Source of the DNA: Brasilonema sp. CT11
Lineage (GTDB): Bacteria > Cyanobacteriota > Cyanobacteriia > Cyanobacteriales > Nostocaceae
Reading direction: 5' to 3'
Assembly (NCBI RefSeq): GCF_017982655.1
Contig: NZ_JABXYX010000078.1
Location: 1 to 36,205, forward strand
Length of the DNA: 36,205 nt
Shown here piece by piece: positions 9,462 through 18,630 of this stretch (the stretch's first letter is position 1; the number at the start of each line of letters is the position of its first letter). A program made the position numbers and the translations under genes. The notes beneath the pieces were generated by a model, which had not been told where the DNA came from, searched no databases, and worked only from the letters and a program-made list of their open reading frames with translations.

Positions 9462-9588
9462 GTGATAGCGATCGCAAGGGAGCGCAGCAGCGTTTGCGCA
9501 GCGCCAAAGTCTGCCGGGGGGATACTCCCCCCGGCGTTAGCGAAGCGAGCCTTGGCTGCTTTGCCCTTTAGGGGCTAGCTATCGCCCT
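9462..9588. repeat. GC-rich palindromic intergenic repeat
   Basis: The 9127-9967 gap has no convincing gene. Its core is this GC-rich element. GATAGC at 9464 and GCTATC at 9578 bound it, and in the middle GCCGGGGGGA (9513-9522), loop TAC, TCCCCCCGGC (9526-9535) form a perfect 10-bp stem. It contains GCGTTTGCGCAGCGCC and TTTAGGGGCTAGC, pieces also found at about 16371-16405 and, inverted, at 30928-30953. The rest of the gap (9127-9460 and 9590-9767) is AT-rich with nothing recognisable. Confidence 0.8.
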
Positions 9589-9767
9589 AATTTCCATGCT
9601 AAGTAAACTGCTCAAAGTTGCAAATCAATCAGAAAACTAGCGAGACAACCATCGTTTTCCCAATTTTGTAATTATTACGATTTCCAAAAATTGAGATTCA
9701 GACATTTCATGACTCATTGATATGTCTGAAGAAGCTTTTAGGTTCTCTGGTTAGACAACCGAATAAA

Positions 9768-9884
9768 GCAATACAGTTCAGAGAAGACCAAAACCGTTAC
9801 CACAAAGACAATGTAGAGATGTAGCATCCACTCTCACTACACATCAACAAATCTCACAAAAAATCCTTAACTGAACCGTATTGC
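9768..9884. promoter_or_regulatory. Inverted repeat ahead of the orphan glycosyltransferase
   Basis: GCAATACAGTTCAG (9768-9781) and CTGAACCGTATTGC (9871-9884) are complementary over 14 bases with one mismatch, separated by 89 bases. The right arm ends 83 bases before the ATG at 9968. A smaller pair, TTCTCTG (9743-9749) with CAGAGAA (9779-9785), overlaps the left arm. This could be a leader RNA structure or the ends of a small mobile repeat; function is not shown. Confidence 0.4.
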
Positions 9885-9967
9885 CTAATCAAAGGGGATT
9901 TGAACATCAAAAAAAAACCCTATTTTTGCTTTCTAGTTTTGATCCTTTTGAGACAATTAAACCCATT

Positions 9968-11410
9968 ATGAAACCGAAAGAGACAATCTTTGTTATCCCG
10001 ACTTATCGACTAAGAGATGTAGCAGAAACGATTGAAAAGTACGATGATAATTTCTGGGTGAACGGACATGCTCCAAAAATCATTATTTTTGATGATTCAA
10101 GTGTTGCTAACTACGAAAAATACTATCAACTCCTAGAGCAAACTAAAACCGTCAACGACGTATTTTATGTCGGTCCTCGTGAGAAAGAACAGTTTATCAA
10201 TTTCTTAAACCAGAGACTTCGCGATAAGAAGCTTGAGTCACTCGTCAGAAACCTGTTTCGACCCAGTTATGGCGGAAATCGGAATTTTACCCTAATGTAC
10301 ACACTTGGACATTTAATGGTGAGTTCAGATGATGACATGAGACCGGATGCATTAATCGAAAATAGCCCAGAATCTTTATTAGCAGATGAAATCTGTCGAG
10401 GCAAACTATTCAAGTCCAAGCAGGATGGTTTCGTCCATCGTTCCTATGATTTGCTCACCTGTTTTGAGGATGTTCTCGGTCAGAAAGTCAATATGATACC
10501 GGAGAATTTCGAGAAAGGAGAACTAGTTGTAGATACAGCTATGGAATTAGAAACCAACACAACAAAAGGTTTTTTCAAAGAAAACTCTCTCTTACTGCAA
10601 CGAAGCAAAGTCTCTAATAGTGCTGTTGTCAAAATTGCCCAGACTTTTCGGACAGGAACTCACGATATTGATACGCTCGATTTTATTCACATGTATCTGA
10701 ATGATGAAAACCAAATTAGTCTAGACGAACTCAATGATATTTATGTTCTCGTAAATTTCAGACCAGTCGTTACCAACAAAAATTGGAGGATGGATTGTGG
10801 GGTCGCGGGGTATGATAATCAGTTTGGTTTGCCACCCTTTTTCCCGACTCGACTGAGGTTCGAGGATTACATCTATCGGCTTTGGATACAGCAAGAAGGG
10901 ATAGTAGCTGCACACGTAGATGCTGCACAGAACCATATTCGGAATAACTATATGCGTAATCCGATTGCAAGTGAAATTTTCAATGAGGAGATATGTAATT
11001 TACTCAAAAAGAAGATCAAGAACGGTATTTCTGAACTTGAAGATCTTACGATCAAGTTTGACTATTCCGGCGAAGTAACTTCACAAGACTCTGAAGAAAT
11101 CTTGGAAAGAGTCGGCGACATCTATAATCAAGTGGTCAAAGCTTCAATATCCACTCAGAATGAAGAACGTAGACAATCTCTCCAGTTCTTTGCTGACAAC
11201 CTATCGCGCGTCTTTTATGGGTTTGAACCCGATTTCTTTCAGCAAAATGTCTCTCGGATTGTTGATGACGTTATCAGTCAATTTCAGGCATCTTTAGAGA
11301 TATGGCCCACTCTCGTCGAAATCTGCTACTTTCAGAAGGATAAGAAAGATTTACCGCAAACCAGAGTCAGGAATAAAAAGTTAAAGTCTAGAAATGGCAA
11401 TCGACTTTAA
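9968..11410 (+). CDS. Orphan GT-A-like glycosyltransferase of unknown specificity (480 aa)
   Basis: The N-terminus opens as a nucleotide-sugar transferase fold: ETIFVIPTYRLRDVAETI, then PKIIIFDDSSVANY. The acidic DxD-like metal/sugar-nucleotide motif is SSDDDMRPD (D121-D123). This order (strand, IPTY, DDSS, DDD) is that of GT2-like GT-A enzymes. A later stretch, FPTRLRFEDYIYRLWIQ, contains a Glu-Asp pair where GT2 enzymes place their acceptor base. The C-terminal 150 residues are helical and charged and match nothing I know. There is no signal peptide or membrane helix. I chose the ATG at 9968 because the upstream in-frame codons start with TTG and are not family-like. Its neighbours are a hydrolase remnant and a cysteine hydrolase, which do not reveal an acceptor. 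Low GC and isolation fit acquired DNA. Confidence 0.7.
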   Translation: MKPKETIFVIPTYRLRDVAETIEKYDDNFWVNGHAPKIIIFDDSSVANYEKYYQLLEQTKTVNDVFYVGPREKEQFINFLNQRLRDKKLESLVRNLFRPSYGGNRNFTLMYTLGHLMVSSDDDMRPDALIENSPESLLADEICRGKLFKSKQDGFVHRSYDLLTCFEDVLGQKVNMIPENFEKGELVVDTAMELETNTTKGFFKENSLLLQRSKVSNSAVVKIAQTFRTGTHDIDTLDFIHMYLNDENQISLDELNDIYVLVNFRPVVTNKNWRMDCGVAGYDNQFGLPPFFPTRLRFEDYIYRLWIQQEGIVAAHVDAAQNHIRNNYMRNPIASEIFNEEICNLLKKKIKNGISELEDLTIKFDYSGEVTSQDSEEILERVGDIYNQVVKASISTQNEERRQSLQFFADNLSRVFYGFEPDFFQQNVSRIVDDVISQFQASLEIWPTLVEICYFQKDKKDLPQTRVRNKKLKSRNGNRL

Positions 11411-11524
11411 TAACGACAAAATCTGTTACTAAAATAGAGTTATCCACCCACCACAAACCTATTCAAGTCGCCCAGACATTGCAAGCTTTGGATTGCGGTT
11501 TAGATAGAGGTTGCAATTTAACTT

Positions 11525-12565
11525 ATGAACACCCCAACAAAAACCCAACTACCTATTCCCCCGCATTTCAACCCTGAAGAAGTCGGCTATGTCTGGCGCG
11601 TACCTTACCAACAACGTGCAAAAGAAGCGAGAGAATGGGCAAACAAATATAATATGAAACCATCTTCAGAAGATAAAACACGCATTTGTTTACTTCTGAT
11701 TGATGTACAAAACACATTTTGCATTCCGGAGTTTGAATTATTTGTAGGTGGTAAATCTGGAACAGGTGCGGTAGATGATAACGTCCGCTTGTGTGAGTTT
11801 ATCTATAACAATTTGGGAGTTATTACTAAAATTATCCCGACTATGGATACTCATACAGCAATGCAAATTTTTCATCCCATTTTTTGGGTAAATACTGCAG
11901 GTGAACACCCAACTCCTTCTGCTACCAATATTACACCAGCAGATATTGAAAAAGGGGTTTGGAAAGTTAACCCGGGAGTAGCCGCGAGTCTTGGATATAA
12001 CTATGATTTTTTAGAAAAACACGCTTATCACTACGTTAAGCAGCTGAGTCAAGATGGCAAATATCCTTTGACTGTGTGGCCTTATCATTCTATCTTGGGT
12101 GGTATAGGTCATGCATTAGTTTCTGCTGTAGAAGAAGCAGTATTTTTCCACAGCATTGCTCGTCAGACTCAGACACAATTTGAAATCAAAGGTAATCACC
12201 CTTTAACAGAAAATTATTCAGTCTTACGTCCAGAAGTTTTGCAAAGTTTTGATCAACGTCAGATTGGACAAAAGAATACGCCCTTAATTCAACAATTATT
12301 AGATTTTGATTGTGTGATAATCGCAGGACAAGCAAAAAGTCACTGTGTTGCTTGGACAGTGGATGATTTACTAACAGAAATTCAACAGATAGATTCTAAT
12401 TTAGCGAAAAAAGTTTATTTGCTAGAAAATTGTACTTCTCCAGTTGTTGTTCCTGGTGTTGTGGATTATTCAGAAGCCGCAGATGCTGCATTTGAGAGAT
12501 TTGCAGCTTCTGGGATGCATCTGGTTCAATCGACTCAATCTATTTTGAATTGGTTTGAAGAATAA
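11525..12565 (+). CDS. Cysteine hydrolase, isochorismatase/nicotinamidase-like
   Basis: A 346-residue enzyme of the cysteine hydrolase superfamily, larger than the usual 180-220 residues. [12 protein letters not shown] gives catalytic D60, and [11 protein letters not shown] gives nucleophile C274 in the usual cis-peptide region. The metal-site-like [17 protein letters not shown] follows the order of nicotinamidases (D and two H). A likely catalytic lysine is in EIKGNHPL. Extra sequence between the strands explains the size. Possible reactions are hydrolysis of nicotinamide, another amide or an isochorismate-like ester; the substrate is not determined. It starts at an ATG 114 bases after the glycosyltransferase. 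It is not a near copy of the remnant at 8830. Confidence 0.85.
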   Translation: MNTPTKTQLPIPPHFNPEEVGYVWRVPYQQRAKEAREWANKYNMKPSSEDKTRICLLLIDVQNTFCIPEFELFVGGKSGTGAVDDNVRLCEFIYNNLGVITKIIPTMDTHTAMQIFHPIFWVNTAGEHPTPSATNITPADIEKGVWKVNPGVAASLGYNYDFLEKHAYHYVKQLSQDGKYPLTVWPYHSILGGIGHALVSAVEEAVFFHSIARQTQTQFEIKGNHPLTENYSVLRPEVLQSFDQRQIGQKNTPLIQQLLDFDCVIIAGQAKSHCVAWTVDDLLTEIQQIDSNLAKKVYLLENCTSPVVVPGVVDYSEAADAAFERFAASGMHLVQSTQSILNWFEE

Positions 12566-12666
12566 TTATTGAGTACTTTATCTACATCTTAGGGGAGAAT
12601 GTGAAACGAAGCCTGAAGGTCGGCATTCCCAGACTCTCTGTGCCTAGAAATGAAAGAATAATACTC

Positions 12667-13551
12667 TCACTGCTGTAAATATCCTCTAGGATCTTGAGCC
12701 GCCCAACCTAGGGATGAGCTAGAACGCACTTCAAAATGGAGATGGGGTTGGTTTGTGGTAGGTGTTCCAGTTGTACCCACAGTTCCGACGATGTCTCCTT
12801 TCTTCACTTGTTGACCAAGGTCGACTTTGATATTTTCAAGATGGGCGTAGCGGCTTTGCAATCCCCCAGTGTGATTGATAATGACTAAATTACCATAAGT
12901 CCCTTGCTCACTGGCAAAAGCGACTGTCCCATCAGCGATCGCTTGCACAGGCGTTCCTTTTGCTGCTAACAAATCCACACCACTATGAAAAAAAACTTTA
13001 CCGTTGGTAGGATTAGTCTGCCAGCCATAAGGTAAAGCCACAGTTGTGGCTTCCGCTAATGGATACCCAGCTAATTTACTTGGAGTAGAAGTTGGTGTGA
13101 CAGATTCTGTTATGGGACGATTGGGTGAGCGTTTTACCTCTGGAACAAACACAAATCTGGAATTTTTCTGACAGCCATTCACCTCAAATAAGACATCAGG
13201 ACGGATTTTATATTTTGCCGCTATTTGTCGCCAGTTTTGACCAGGAGGTACTTCAACAACAATCCCATTGTAGGGAGGTATTTGAATTTCGCGACCAATA
13301 GCAATTTTATTGTTTCTTAAGGTCGGATTCATGGCGATAATAGTAGCTGGTGTGAGATTATAACGCTGGGCTATACTCTCCACAGTTTCTCCTGGTGCAA
13401 TTTTGTGTCGCCCGAAGCGTTCAAGGGCTGAACTCTGACAACCAGTGATAGTCTGTTGTGCTAGTGCAGAGTATGGGCTAGTGTGTATAAGCCCAAGGGT
13501 GCTGGTGACTATGCTAATACAGAAAAAGAGTAAACGATAGCAAACAGTCAT
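12667..13551 (-). CDS. LysM and M23 (LytM) peptidase-domain cell-wall protein
   Basis: A 294-residue exported protein acting on or regulating peptidoglycan. After a signal peptide (CYRLLFFCISIVTSTLG, cleavage probably near SALAQQ) come two LysM modules: one around IAPGETVESIAQRYNLT and one around VPPGQNWRQIAAKYKI. The M23 domain follows, with HSGVD (H189, D193) and HLHFEV (H270, H272), so the zinc-binding set looks complete and it may be an active endopeptidase. The start is taken at the ATG at 13551; seven upstream codons begin with TTG. It converges on the cysteine hydrolase gene. The cysteine-containing VNGCQKN in the second LysM is unremarkable for cyanobacterial homologues. Confidence 0.9.
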   Translation of the reverse strand: MTVCYRLLFFCISIVTSTLGLIHTSPYSALAQQTITGCQSSALERFGRHKIAPGETVESIAQRYNLTPATIIAMNPTLRNNKIAIGREIQIPPYNGIVVEVPPGQNWRQIAAKYKIRPDVLFEVNGCQKNSRFVFVPEVKRSPNRPITESVTPTSTPSKLAGYPLAEATTVALPYGWQTNPTNGKVFFHSGVDLLAAKGTPVQAIADGTVAFASEQGTYGNLVIINHTGGLQSRYAHLENIKVDLGQQVKKGDIVGTVGTTGTPTTNQPHLHFEVRSSSSLGWAAQDPRGYLQQ

Positions 13552-13739
13552 GTATACAAAGGAGGCACTCAATTACTCTAGATTTTAAATCGCAACAGCA
13601 GGCGATCAGAGGTCGTGAGTCCTTAAGCAGTGCTTATTTGTAACGAAAACTTACTGATCAGCAATGAATCTTTGAGAAGAATTCAGAATGCAGAACACAA
13701 AACCCAGTTGGAACTCTAAAGGATGAATCAGCTACCACT

Positions 13740-13810
13740 TATCAGTTACCAGTGATTCAGTTAGCAATTTTCTTGTTCACTGTTTACTAGTCACTGTTCA
13801 CTGTCCGTGA
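13740..13810. repeat. Degenerate heptamer repeats upstream of htrA
   Basis: The 13552-13907 gap between divergent genes contains imperfect repeats of the CAGTTAC/CACTGTT type (TTATCAGTTACCAGTGATT, then TTCACTGTTTACTAGTCACTG). This resembles the heptamer arrays elsewhere in the window but is eroded. It must also hold the promoters of both flanking genes; I could not assign -10/-35 boxes with confidence. Confidence 0.6.
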
Positions 13811-13907
13811 GTTCTGACTCTACCAGTTCCGGGTTCTTGCTTAGTCAACTATCCCCTAACTTGACTACACTTAGAAGTTAGCATCTGCATTGCTGTCCTT
13901 AAATATA

Positions 13908-15125
13908 ATGATTATGAAATTATCTTTATCTTTAAAGCAACTGGTTATTTATTTATCTTTATTGACTATCGGCGGCGGTGCAGGCTTGTTTGGTAGTCGC
14001 TATTTTATACCACAAAACACTTGGTTTAAAGAGTTAAGAAATGTAACAGCATCTTCATCCTCGGAAACCCCAGTTTCAAATCCTGTTCAAAGTCAAGTTG
14101 GGGCTACTATTGGCGATAACATGAATTTTATTGCTAGTGCTGTTCAAAAAACTGGACCAGCAGTCGTCCGAATTAATGCAACCCGCAAAGTGGCGAATCC
14201 TATTTCTGATGCTTTAAAGAATCCTCTGTTGCGGCGGTTTTTTGGAGAAGAAGAGCAACCATTCCCCCGAGAACGAATAGAGCGTGGTACCGGTTCTGGG
14301 TTTATTTTGAGTGAAAATGGACAAATACTAACTAACGCTCATGTGGTTGCAGATACTGACACAGTATTAGTAACCCTCAAAGATGGTCGGACTTTTGACG
14401 GTACGGTAGTGGGAGTTGATTCTATAACAGATGTTGCTGTTGTCAAAATTTCGGCTTCTGATCTGCCAACTGTAAGAATAGGTAATTCACAAAACTTAAT
14501 ACCCGGTCAATGGGCGATCGCCATTGGTAATCCTTTGGGCTTGGACAATACTGTGACAATCGGTATTATCAGCGCTACAGATCGTACTAGCGCTCAAGTT
14601 GGTGTTCCAGACAAGCGAGTCAGTTTTATTCAGACAGATGCAGCTATTAACCCTGGGAACTCTGGCGGACCATTGTTAAACGCTCAAGGCGATGTTATTG
14701 GCGTAAACACTGCTATCCGCGCCGATGCTCAAGGGCTTGGTTTTGCCATCCCAATTGAAACAGCAGCCCGTATTGCTAACGAGCTTTTCACTAAAGGGCG
14801 TGTACAACATCCTTTCTTAGGGATTGAAATGTCAGATCTTTCTCCTGCCAAAAAACAGCAGATTAATCAAGACAAAAATCTCAATATTAAGGAGAATGTT
14901 GGTGTCGCAATTACAGGAGTTTTAGAAAAGTCTCCAGCACAACGAGCCGGACTCCTTCCTGAGGACATGATTCAAAAAGTTAACGCTAAGCCGGTGAAAA
15001 CGTCTGCTCAAGTACAGAAACTAGTAGAGTCTAGTAGTGTAGGCAAGATTCTGGAAATTGAGGTCAACCGCAACGGGGAATTTAAAACATTTCAAGTACA
15101 GTTAGGAACCTATCCCCAGAAGTAG
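13908..15125 (+). CDS. HtrA/Deg-family serine protease with PDZ domain
   Basis: A 405-residue S1C protease for protein quality control in the periplasm or lumen. A hydrophobic N-terminal segment (KQLVIYLSLLTIGGGAGLF) is a signal-anchor. The trypsin-like domain contains TNAHVV (H145), SITDVAVVKI (D175) and GNSGGPLL (S252), a complete catalytic triad. One PDZ domain follows at about 300-400 (ALEKSPAQRAG-like stretch: VLEKSPAQRAGLLPEDMI). This is the architecture of cyanobacterial HhoA, HhoB and HtrA; the three cannot be told apart by eye, so no symbol is given. I place the start at ATG 13908 (or 13914); the upstream in-frame TTG at 13890 is less likely. Confidence 0.93.
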   Translation: MIMKLSLSLKQLVIYLSLLTIGGGAGLFGSRYFIPQNTWFKELRNVTASSSSETPVSNPVQSQVGATIGDNMNFIASAVQKTGPAVVRINATRKVANPISDALKNPLLRRFFGEEEQPFPRERIERGTGSGFILSENGQILTNAHVVADTDTVLVTLKDGRTFDGTVVGVDSITDVAVVKISASDLPTVRIGNSQNLIPGQWAIAIGNPLGLDNTVTIGIISATDRTSAQVGVPDKRVSFIQTDAAINPGNSGGPLLNAQGDVIGVNTAIRADAQGLGFAIPIETAARIANELFTKGRVQHPFLGIEMSDLSPAKKQQINQDKNLNIKENVGVAITGVLEKSPAQRAGLLPEDMIQKVNAKPVKTSAQVQKLVESSSVGKILEIEVNRNGEFKTFQVQLGTYPQK

Positions 15126-15158
15126 TCCATAGTCTAGGAGTCTAATAATTTTTGACAC

Positions 15159-15183
15159 TTGACACTTAAGCGTTGAGTGTTGA
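15159..15183. terminator. Putative bidirectional terminator between converging genes
   Basis: TTGACACTT (15159-15167) and the run TGAGTGTTGA (15174-15183) pair over about nine bases including G-U pairs. The hairpin sits exactly in the 59-base gap between the htrA-type gene and the minus-strand DUF760 gene. There is no long T-run, so the assignment is tentative. Confidence 0.35.
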
Positions 15184-15184
15184 C

Positions 15185-15532
15185 TTACGGATTGTTATTC
15201 AAATGATCTAACTGCATCCGTTGTTCCATTTGGCGAAGAAAATAACCCGTCATCATAGCCGAGGCTAAAAGACCCGCCAGATTGTCTCGATCTGTTGTAA
15301 TTTGCACGTTAAAATTTTCAGCGGGTAACATACCGACTAGCCCTTGGACATTTTGGGAAATGATTTGTTTAATTTCGGGGCTGACGGACTGAGCGACGCG
15401 GGCTAGAACCTCAGGAGACTGGTGCTGTAGATACTTGAGTAAGTGGTTGGGGTGTTCCTCAAAGCTATCAGAGATAAGCTGATTGGGATGTTCCTCAGGG
15501 TAATCATTCAAAAAGTTAGGATCAAACACCAT
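15185..15532 (-). CDS. DUF760 family protein
   Basis: A 115-residue acidic soluble protein. The conserved part begins at about residue 30: LLKYLQHQSPEVLARVAQS, then ASAMMTGYFLRQMEQR near the end, which is how I recognise the DUF760 family shared by cyanobacteria and plastids. Arabidopsis DUF760 proteins have been reported as substrates of the chloroplast Clp protease; the cyanobacterial role is unknown to me. The N-terminal 28 residues contain a near-repeat (EEHPNQL / EEHPNHL). It lies 83 bases upstream of the scpB stop-side gap on the same strand, and the two could be one transcript. Confidence 0.75.
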   Translation of the reverse strand: MVFDPNFLNDYPEEHPNQLISDSFEEHPNHLLKYLQHQSPEVLARVAQSVSPEIKQIISQNVQGLVGMLPAENFNVQITTDRDNLAGLLASAMMTGYFLRQMEQRMQLDHLNNNP

Positions 15533-15615
15533 TGGCTGTTTTTGTAGCTGAGTTTCTTATTCTACTTTAAACCATACTAGAAGGGTCATGCATCTGGGCA
15601 CCTCTTTCTGAGGTA

Positions 15616-16185
15616 CTAGGATTGTTTCACAGTAGCAGAACTGCTGTTGGATTCTGCTGCTATGAGTTCTAGCTCTAGTTGTTTTTGCTCCTGTCCGTTG
15701 GACAATAATGGCGGAAGTTGCTCGATTTGGAAATACTGGTGAAATTTTGAGGTGATTTGTAATGAATACGAGCGAGATTCACTGTCTCGGCGTTTTCTGA
15801 CAAAACCAAGTTCGACAAGTTCTTGAACGTGTTGATATGCTCCAGAACCGCGCAGGTTAATCAAGTCGCTTTGGAGTATTGGACTATTTAGGGCAATACC
15901 TGCCAAAGTCCGCAATGCTCCCACGCCCAATTCTACTGGAATCAGAGTTTGCACTAAGTCATGAAAATCTGAGCGCAGTTGCAAACTATAACCATTTGGA
16001 GTTTCAACAACTTCTAGGGCGCTATCTCGGCGGGCATACTCATCAATGAGTTCTATGATGCCTTCCTCAGCTGTCGCGCGATCGCAAGCGGCATACTCAG
16101 TAATTTCACTGATAGACAGGGGCTTACCCTTCAAATAGAGAATTGCTTCTATCTTGGTCGCTGCATTTATCACGGCATTAGTCAT
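15616..16185 (-). CDS. scpB: Segregation and condensation protein B (ScpB)
   Basis: A 189-residue subunit of the SMC-ScpA-ScpB condensin-like complex that organises and segregates the chromosome. Two winged-helix domains are visible: the first begins AATKIEAILYLKGKPLSIS and the second contains LRTLAGIALNSPILQSDL, with SGAYQHVQELVELGFV as the hallmark helix-turn-helix. The C-terminal 35 residues are a low-complexity Gln/Glu/Ser tail. Length fits ScpB. The start is the ATG at 16185, preceded by repeat DNA. The scpA partner is not in the window. Confidence 0.92.
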   Translation of the reverse strand: MTNAVINAATKIEAILYLKGKPLSISEITEYAACDRATAEEGIIELIDEYARRDSALEVVETPNGYSLQLRSDFHDLVQTLIPVELGVGALRTLAGIALNSPILQSDLINLRGSGAYQHVQELVELGFVRKRRDSESRSYSLQITSKFHQYFQIEQLPPLLSNGQEQKQLELELIAAESNSSSATVKQS

Positions 16186-16235
16186 TGGTCATTAGGCCTT
16201 AAATATTAGGCATTAGTCATTAGTTGCTGGTATAG

Positions 16236-16475
16236 CAGGGAACAGGGAACAGGGAATAGGGAACAGGGAACAGTAAACAGTGAGTCCAGTGCTGCAGGAG
16301 GGGAGCCACTGCGTTGGACGGGTTTCCCGGCTTGAAGCATGTGGCGTTTTCCCGACCTAGGCATCTGGCGTTAGCGTTTGCGCAGCGCCCCCTTAGGGGC
16401 TAGCGGAACCGAAGGTTCTCCCCGAAGGGTGAACAGTGAAAACTGGTAACTGGTAACTGGTAACTGGTAACTGCT
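16236..16475. repeat. Heptamer arrays flanking a GC-rich palindromic repeat
   Basis: Three parts fill most of the scpB-ispD gap (16186-16611). First is a tandem array of AACAGGG units at about 16236-16273. Next is a GC-rich core (about 16274-16430) with GGTTTCCC, GCGTTTGCGCAGCGCC, CCCCTTAGGGGCTAGCGG and AACCGAAGGTTCTCCCC, which itself pairs internally. Last is a second array of CTGGTAA units at 16443-16473. The same core occurs in reverse orientation at 30880-31005, also edged by heptamers. These are the short tandemly repeated sequences known from heterocystous cyanobacteria. Confidence 0.9.
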
Positions 16476-16611
16476 ATACAAAGAAAAAATGACAAATCAC
16501 AAAAGAGAATCACAGGTGTTTGGAAAGGTATCATGTTTAATGACATAAGTCAAGGTAATCATTGATATCACCAAAGGTGAACCTTCGGCAATACCCAAAA
16601 ATTGTTATGAC

Positions 16612-17301
16612 TTACTGCTCACCCAGCCTGGTTTTTAGAATAAATTCAGCGATCGCCAAATCTTGTGGAGTTGTTAGCTTCAAATTCGTCTCCTCTCCTT
16701 CGATAACTCGCACAGGAAAGCCGCACTTTTCAAACAAAGCAGCATCATCTGTCACTTCCCACCCTTGACGGACACCTTCGGCGTGACACTGCTTGAGCAA
16801 CTTAACATCAAATCCTTGAGGAGTTTGGGCTGCCCATAACTGTCGTCGGTCAGGCGTGCTTTGAATAATGCCATTTTCATCTACGACTTTAATCGTGTCT
16901 TTAACCGGGACGGCAGCAATCAAACCAGGACAGTCTCGAATTGCTTGAGCACAAGAGTTGAACAAATCTGGTGTGGCGAGGCATCTAGCTCCATCATGAA
17001 TCAAGACTTCCCTAGCGGAGTGCGATAACGCCTGTAATCCATTGTAAACCGATTCTTGACGCGTAGAACCCCCTTGAATCAGTTCCACAGGCTTAGAGAG
17101 CTTTAATTGAGTAAGAATCGTCTGGAAATCTTGCCAGTCAGAAGGTTGAGAGATAATACCTATCCAACTGATTTGACTTGCCGCTTGGGCGGCGAGAAGA
17201 GTCCACGCGATAATAGGCTTAGAGCGCACCACAAGTAGGAGTTTATTGCGGTCACTCCCCATTCTTCTTCCGGTTCCAGCGGCTGGAATTAATAAATGCA
17301 C
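16612..17301 (-). CDS. ispD: 2-C-methyl-D-erythritol 4-phosphate cytidylyltransferase (IspD)
   Basis: A 229-residue cytoplasmic enzyme of the MEP pathway that joins MEP to CTP, giving CDP-methylerythritol. The nucleotide loop HLLIPAAGTGRRMGSDRNK is at the N-terminus. HDGARCLATPDL carries the conserved Asp-Gly-Ala-Arg, and RRQLWAAQTPQGFD and VTDDAALFE are further family signatures. I set the start at the GTG at 17301, because homologues begin right at this loop and GAGGGA lies just upstream as a ribosome binding site. The longer frame to 17376 reaches a TTA/AT-rich stretch without family features. It is separated from the divergent family-9 glycosyltransferase by about 370 bases of repeat DNA. 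Confidence 0.95.
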   Translation of the reverse strand: MHLLIPAAGTGRRMGSDRNKLLLVVRSKPIIAWTLLAAQAASQISWIGIISQPSDWQDFQTILTQLKLSKPVELIQGGSTRQESVYNGLQALSHSAREVLIHDGARCLATPDLFNSCAQAIRDCPGLIAAVPVKDTIKVVDENGIIQSTPDRRQLWAAQTPQGFDVKLLKQCHAEGVRQGWEVTDDAALFEKCGFPVRVIEGEETNLKLTTPQDLAIAEFILKTRLGEQ

Positions 17302-17377
17302 AGAATCCCTCAATTTCACTATAGGGGATAGGTTAGTGGTTAGTAGTATGATTTGACAACTAACTTCAAGAAACACA

Positions 17378-17580
17378 CGGGTGTAGGGGTGTAGGGGAGC
17401 CAGTACTGTTGGCGTTCGCGTAGCGTGGTCACTGAGCTTTGTCGAAGTGTGTCCCCTTGGGACTCAGCCTGCCCGTAGGGCATAGGAGAGTTTCCCGACA
17501 GAGGATAAGAGCGTGTGTAAGGGAAAAAGGTGTTTGTTTCATTCGTAGGGGGTGGTGCGCCGCCTGTGGGGGTGCTCACA
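17378..17580. repeat. Intergenic repeat patch upstream of ispD
   Basis: The 17302-17670 gap contains a GGTGTAGG-type minisatellite (about 17387-17396, with the same unit as the array at 35030-35226). It also holds a TCACTGAGCTTTGTCGAAGTG element (17430-17450), which shares GAGC...CGAAG with the element at 22016-22075, and CGTTCGCGTAGCG. Open frames across it are composed of repeat DNA. Promoters for ispD and the 17671 gene must lie at the two edges; none was assigned. Confidence 0.7.
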
Positions 17581-17670
17581 ACTGACCAGTTCTAATCCTT
17601 AATTTCTAATTCCTAATTACTAAGCCAAATCTCCCCTAAAATAATTAGCGAGTAAGCGTCAATATATATT

Positions 17671-18630
17671 ATGCGAATAGTAGCCCTTGTCCCTGGCGGA
17701 ATTGGCGACCAAATTCTGTTTTTCCCGACCTTAGATGACCTGAAGCACTATTACCCCAATGCTCAGGTAGATGTTGTTGTGGAACCCCGCTCAAAGACTG
17801 CTTACCGGGTGAGTAAGTCAGTCCATGATGTACTGGCGTTTGACTACAAAGACCGTAACAGTATGGCAGATTGGGGCAACTTGATAGGCACGATTCGCGA
17901 TCGCGAGTACGATGTTGCCATTGCTTTAGGGCAAAGCGCTTTAGTGGGCGTTTTGCTGTGGCTGACTGGAATCCCCACGCGAATTGGCTACAAGAGCAAA
18001 GGATCTATTTTTCTCACCAATTCAGTTCCTTTGAAAACAGAACAGTATGCTGCTTGCATGTATCATGACTTGCTGCAAGGGTTAAGTATTAACTCCCCAA
18101 CTCCCGAGTTAGCAGTAAATGTACCACTACCAGATATTGACTGGGCAACTAAGGAGCAACAGCGCCTGGGGATCAAGGAAACTGGCTACGTTTTAATTCA
18201 CGGTGGTTCTAGCGCACTTGCCAAAACCAAAGGTCTGGATAAAGTTTACCCTGTGGCAAATTGGCGGCAGATTATTCAAGACTTCCAACAAAAGCAGCCA
18301 GAAATGCCCGTAGTAGTCATCGAAGGACCAGAGGATGGAGAATTTGTCCGCAGTCTCAAACAATCCGTACCCAATATCAAAATCAGTAGTCCGGATGATA
18401 TTGGCAAATTGACAGCGATGATTGCTGGAGCAAATTTAATGCTGTGTACCGACAGCGCCCCCATGCACTTGAGTGTGGCGGTACAGACTTATACCATTGC
18501 CTTGTTTGGTCCGACAAACCCAGCAAAGTTGTTACCCACGAGTGATAAATTCCTCGCCATTAAATCTTCTACAGGTAAAATGGCAGATATCTCGCCTCAA
18601 CTCGTGTTGGAGAAAATTTGGGGTGGGTAA
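17671..18630 (+). CDS. Glycosyltransferase family 9 (heptosyltransferase-like)
   Basis: A 319-residue GT-B enzyme related to the ADP-heptose:LPS heptosyltransferases. The N-domain opens RIVALVPGGIGDQILFFPTL with the family's Gly-Ile-Gly-Asp loop, and the C-domain has YVLIHGGSSALAKTKGL and CTDSAPMHLSV (the nucleotide-sugar binding TDSAPMH motif), then TIALFGPTNPAKLLP. It would add a sugar to a lipopolysaccharide or another glycan on the cytoplasmic face of the inner membrane. The 3' end overlaps the next gene by 8 bases, which implies translational coupling with the GmhB-like phosphatase. That supports a heptose-type donor, although cyanobacterial LPS often lacks heptose, so the true sugar is uncertain. 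Confidence 0.9.
   Translation: MRIVALVPGGIGDQILFFPTLDDLKHYYPNAQVDVVVEPRSKTAYRVSKSVHDVLAFDYKDRNSMADWGNLIGTIRDREYDVAIALGQSALVGVLLWLTGIPTRIGYKSKGSIFLTNSVPLKTEQYAACMYHDLLQGLSINSPTPELAVNVPLPDIDWATKEQQRLGIKETGYVLIHGGSSALAKTKGLDKVYPVANWRQIIQDFQQKQPEMPVVVIEGPEDGEFVRSLKQSVPNIKISSPDDIGKLTAMIAGANLMLCTDSAPMHLSVAVQTYTIALFGPTNPAKLLPTSDKFLAIKSSTGKMADISPQLVLEKIWGG

Noticed and set aside
17340-17579. 79-residue minus-strand frame upstream of ispD
   Set aside because: Made of minisatellite and dispersed repeat DNA; no protein-like features.
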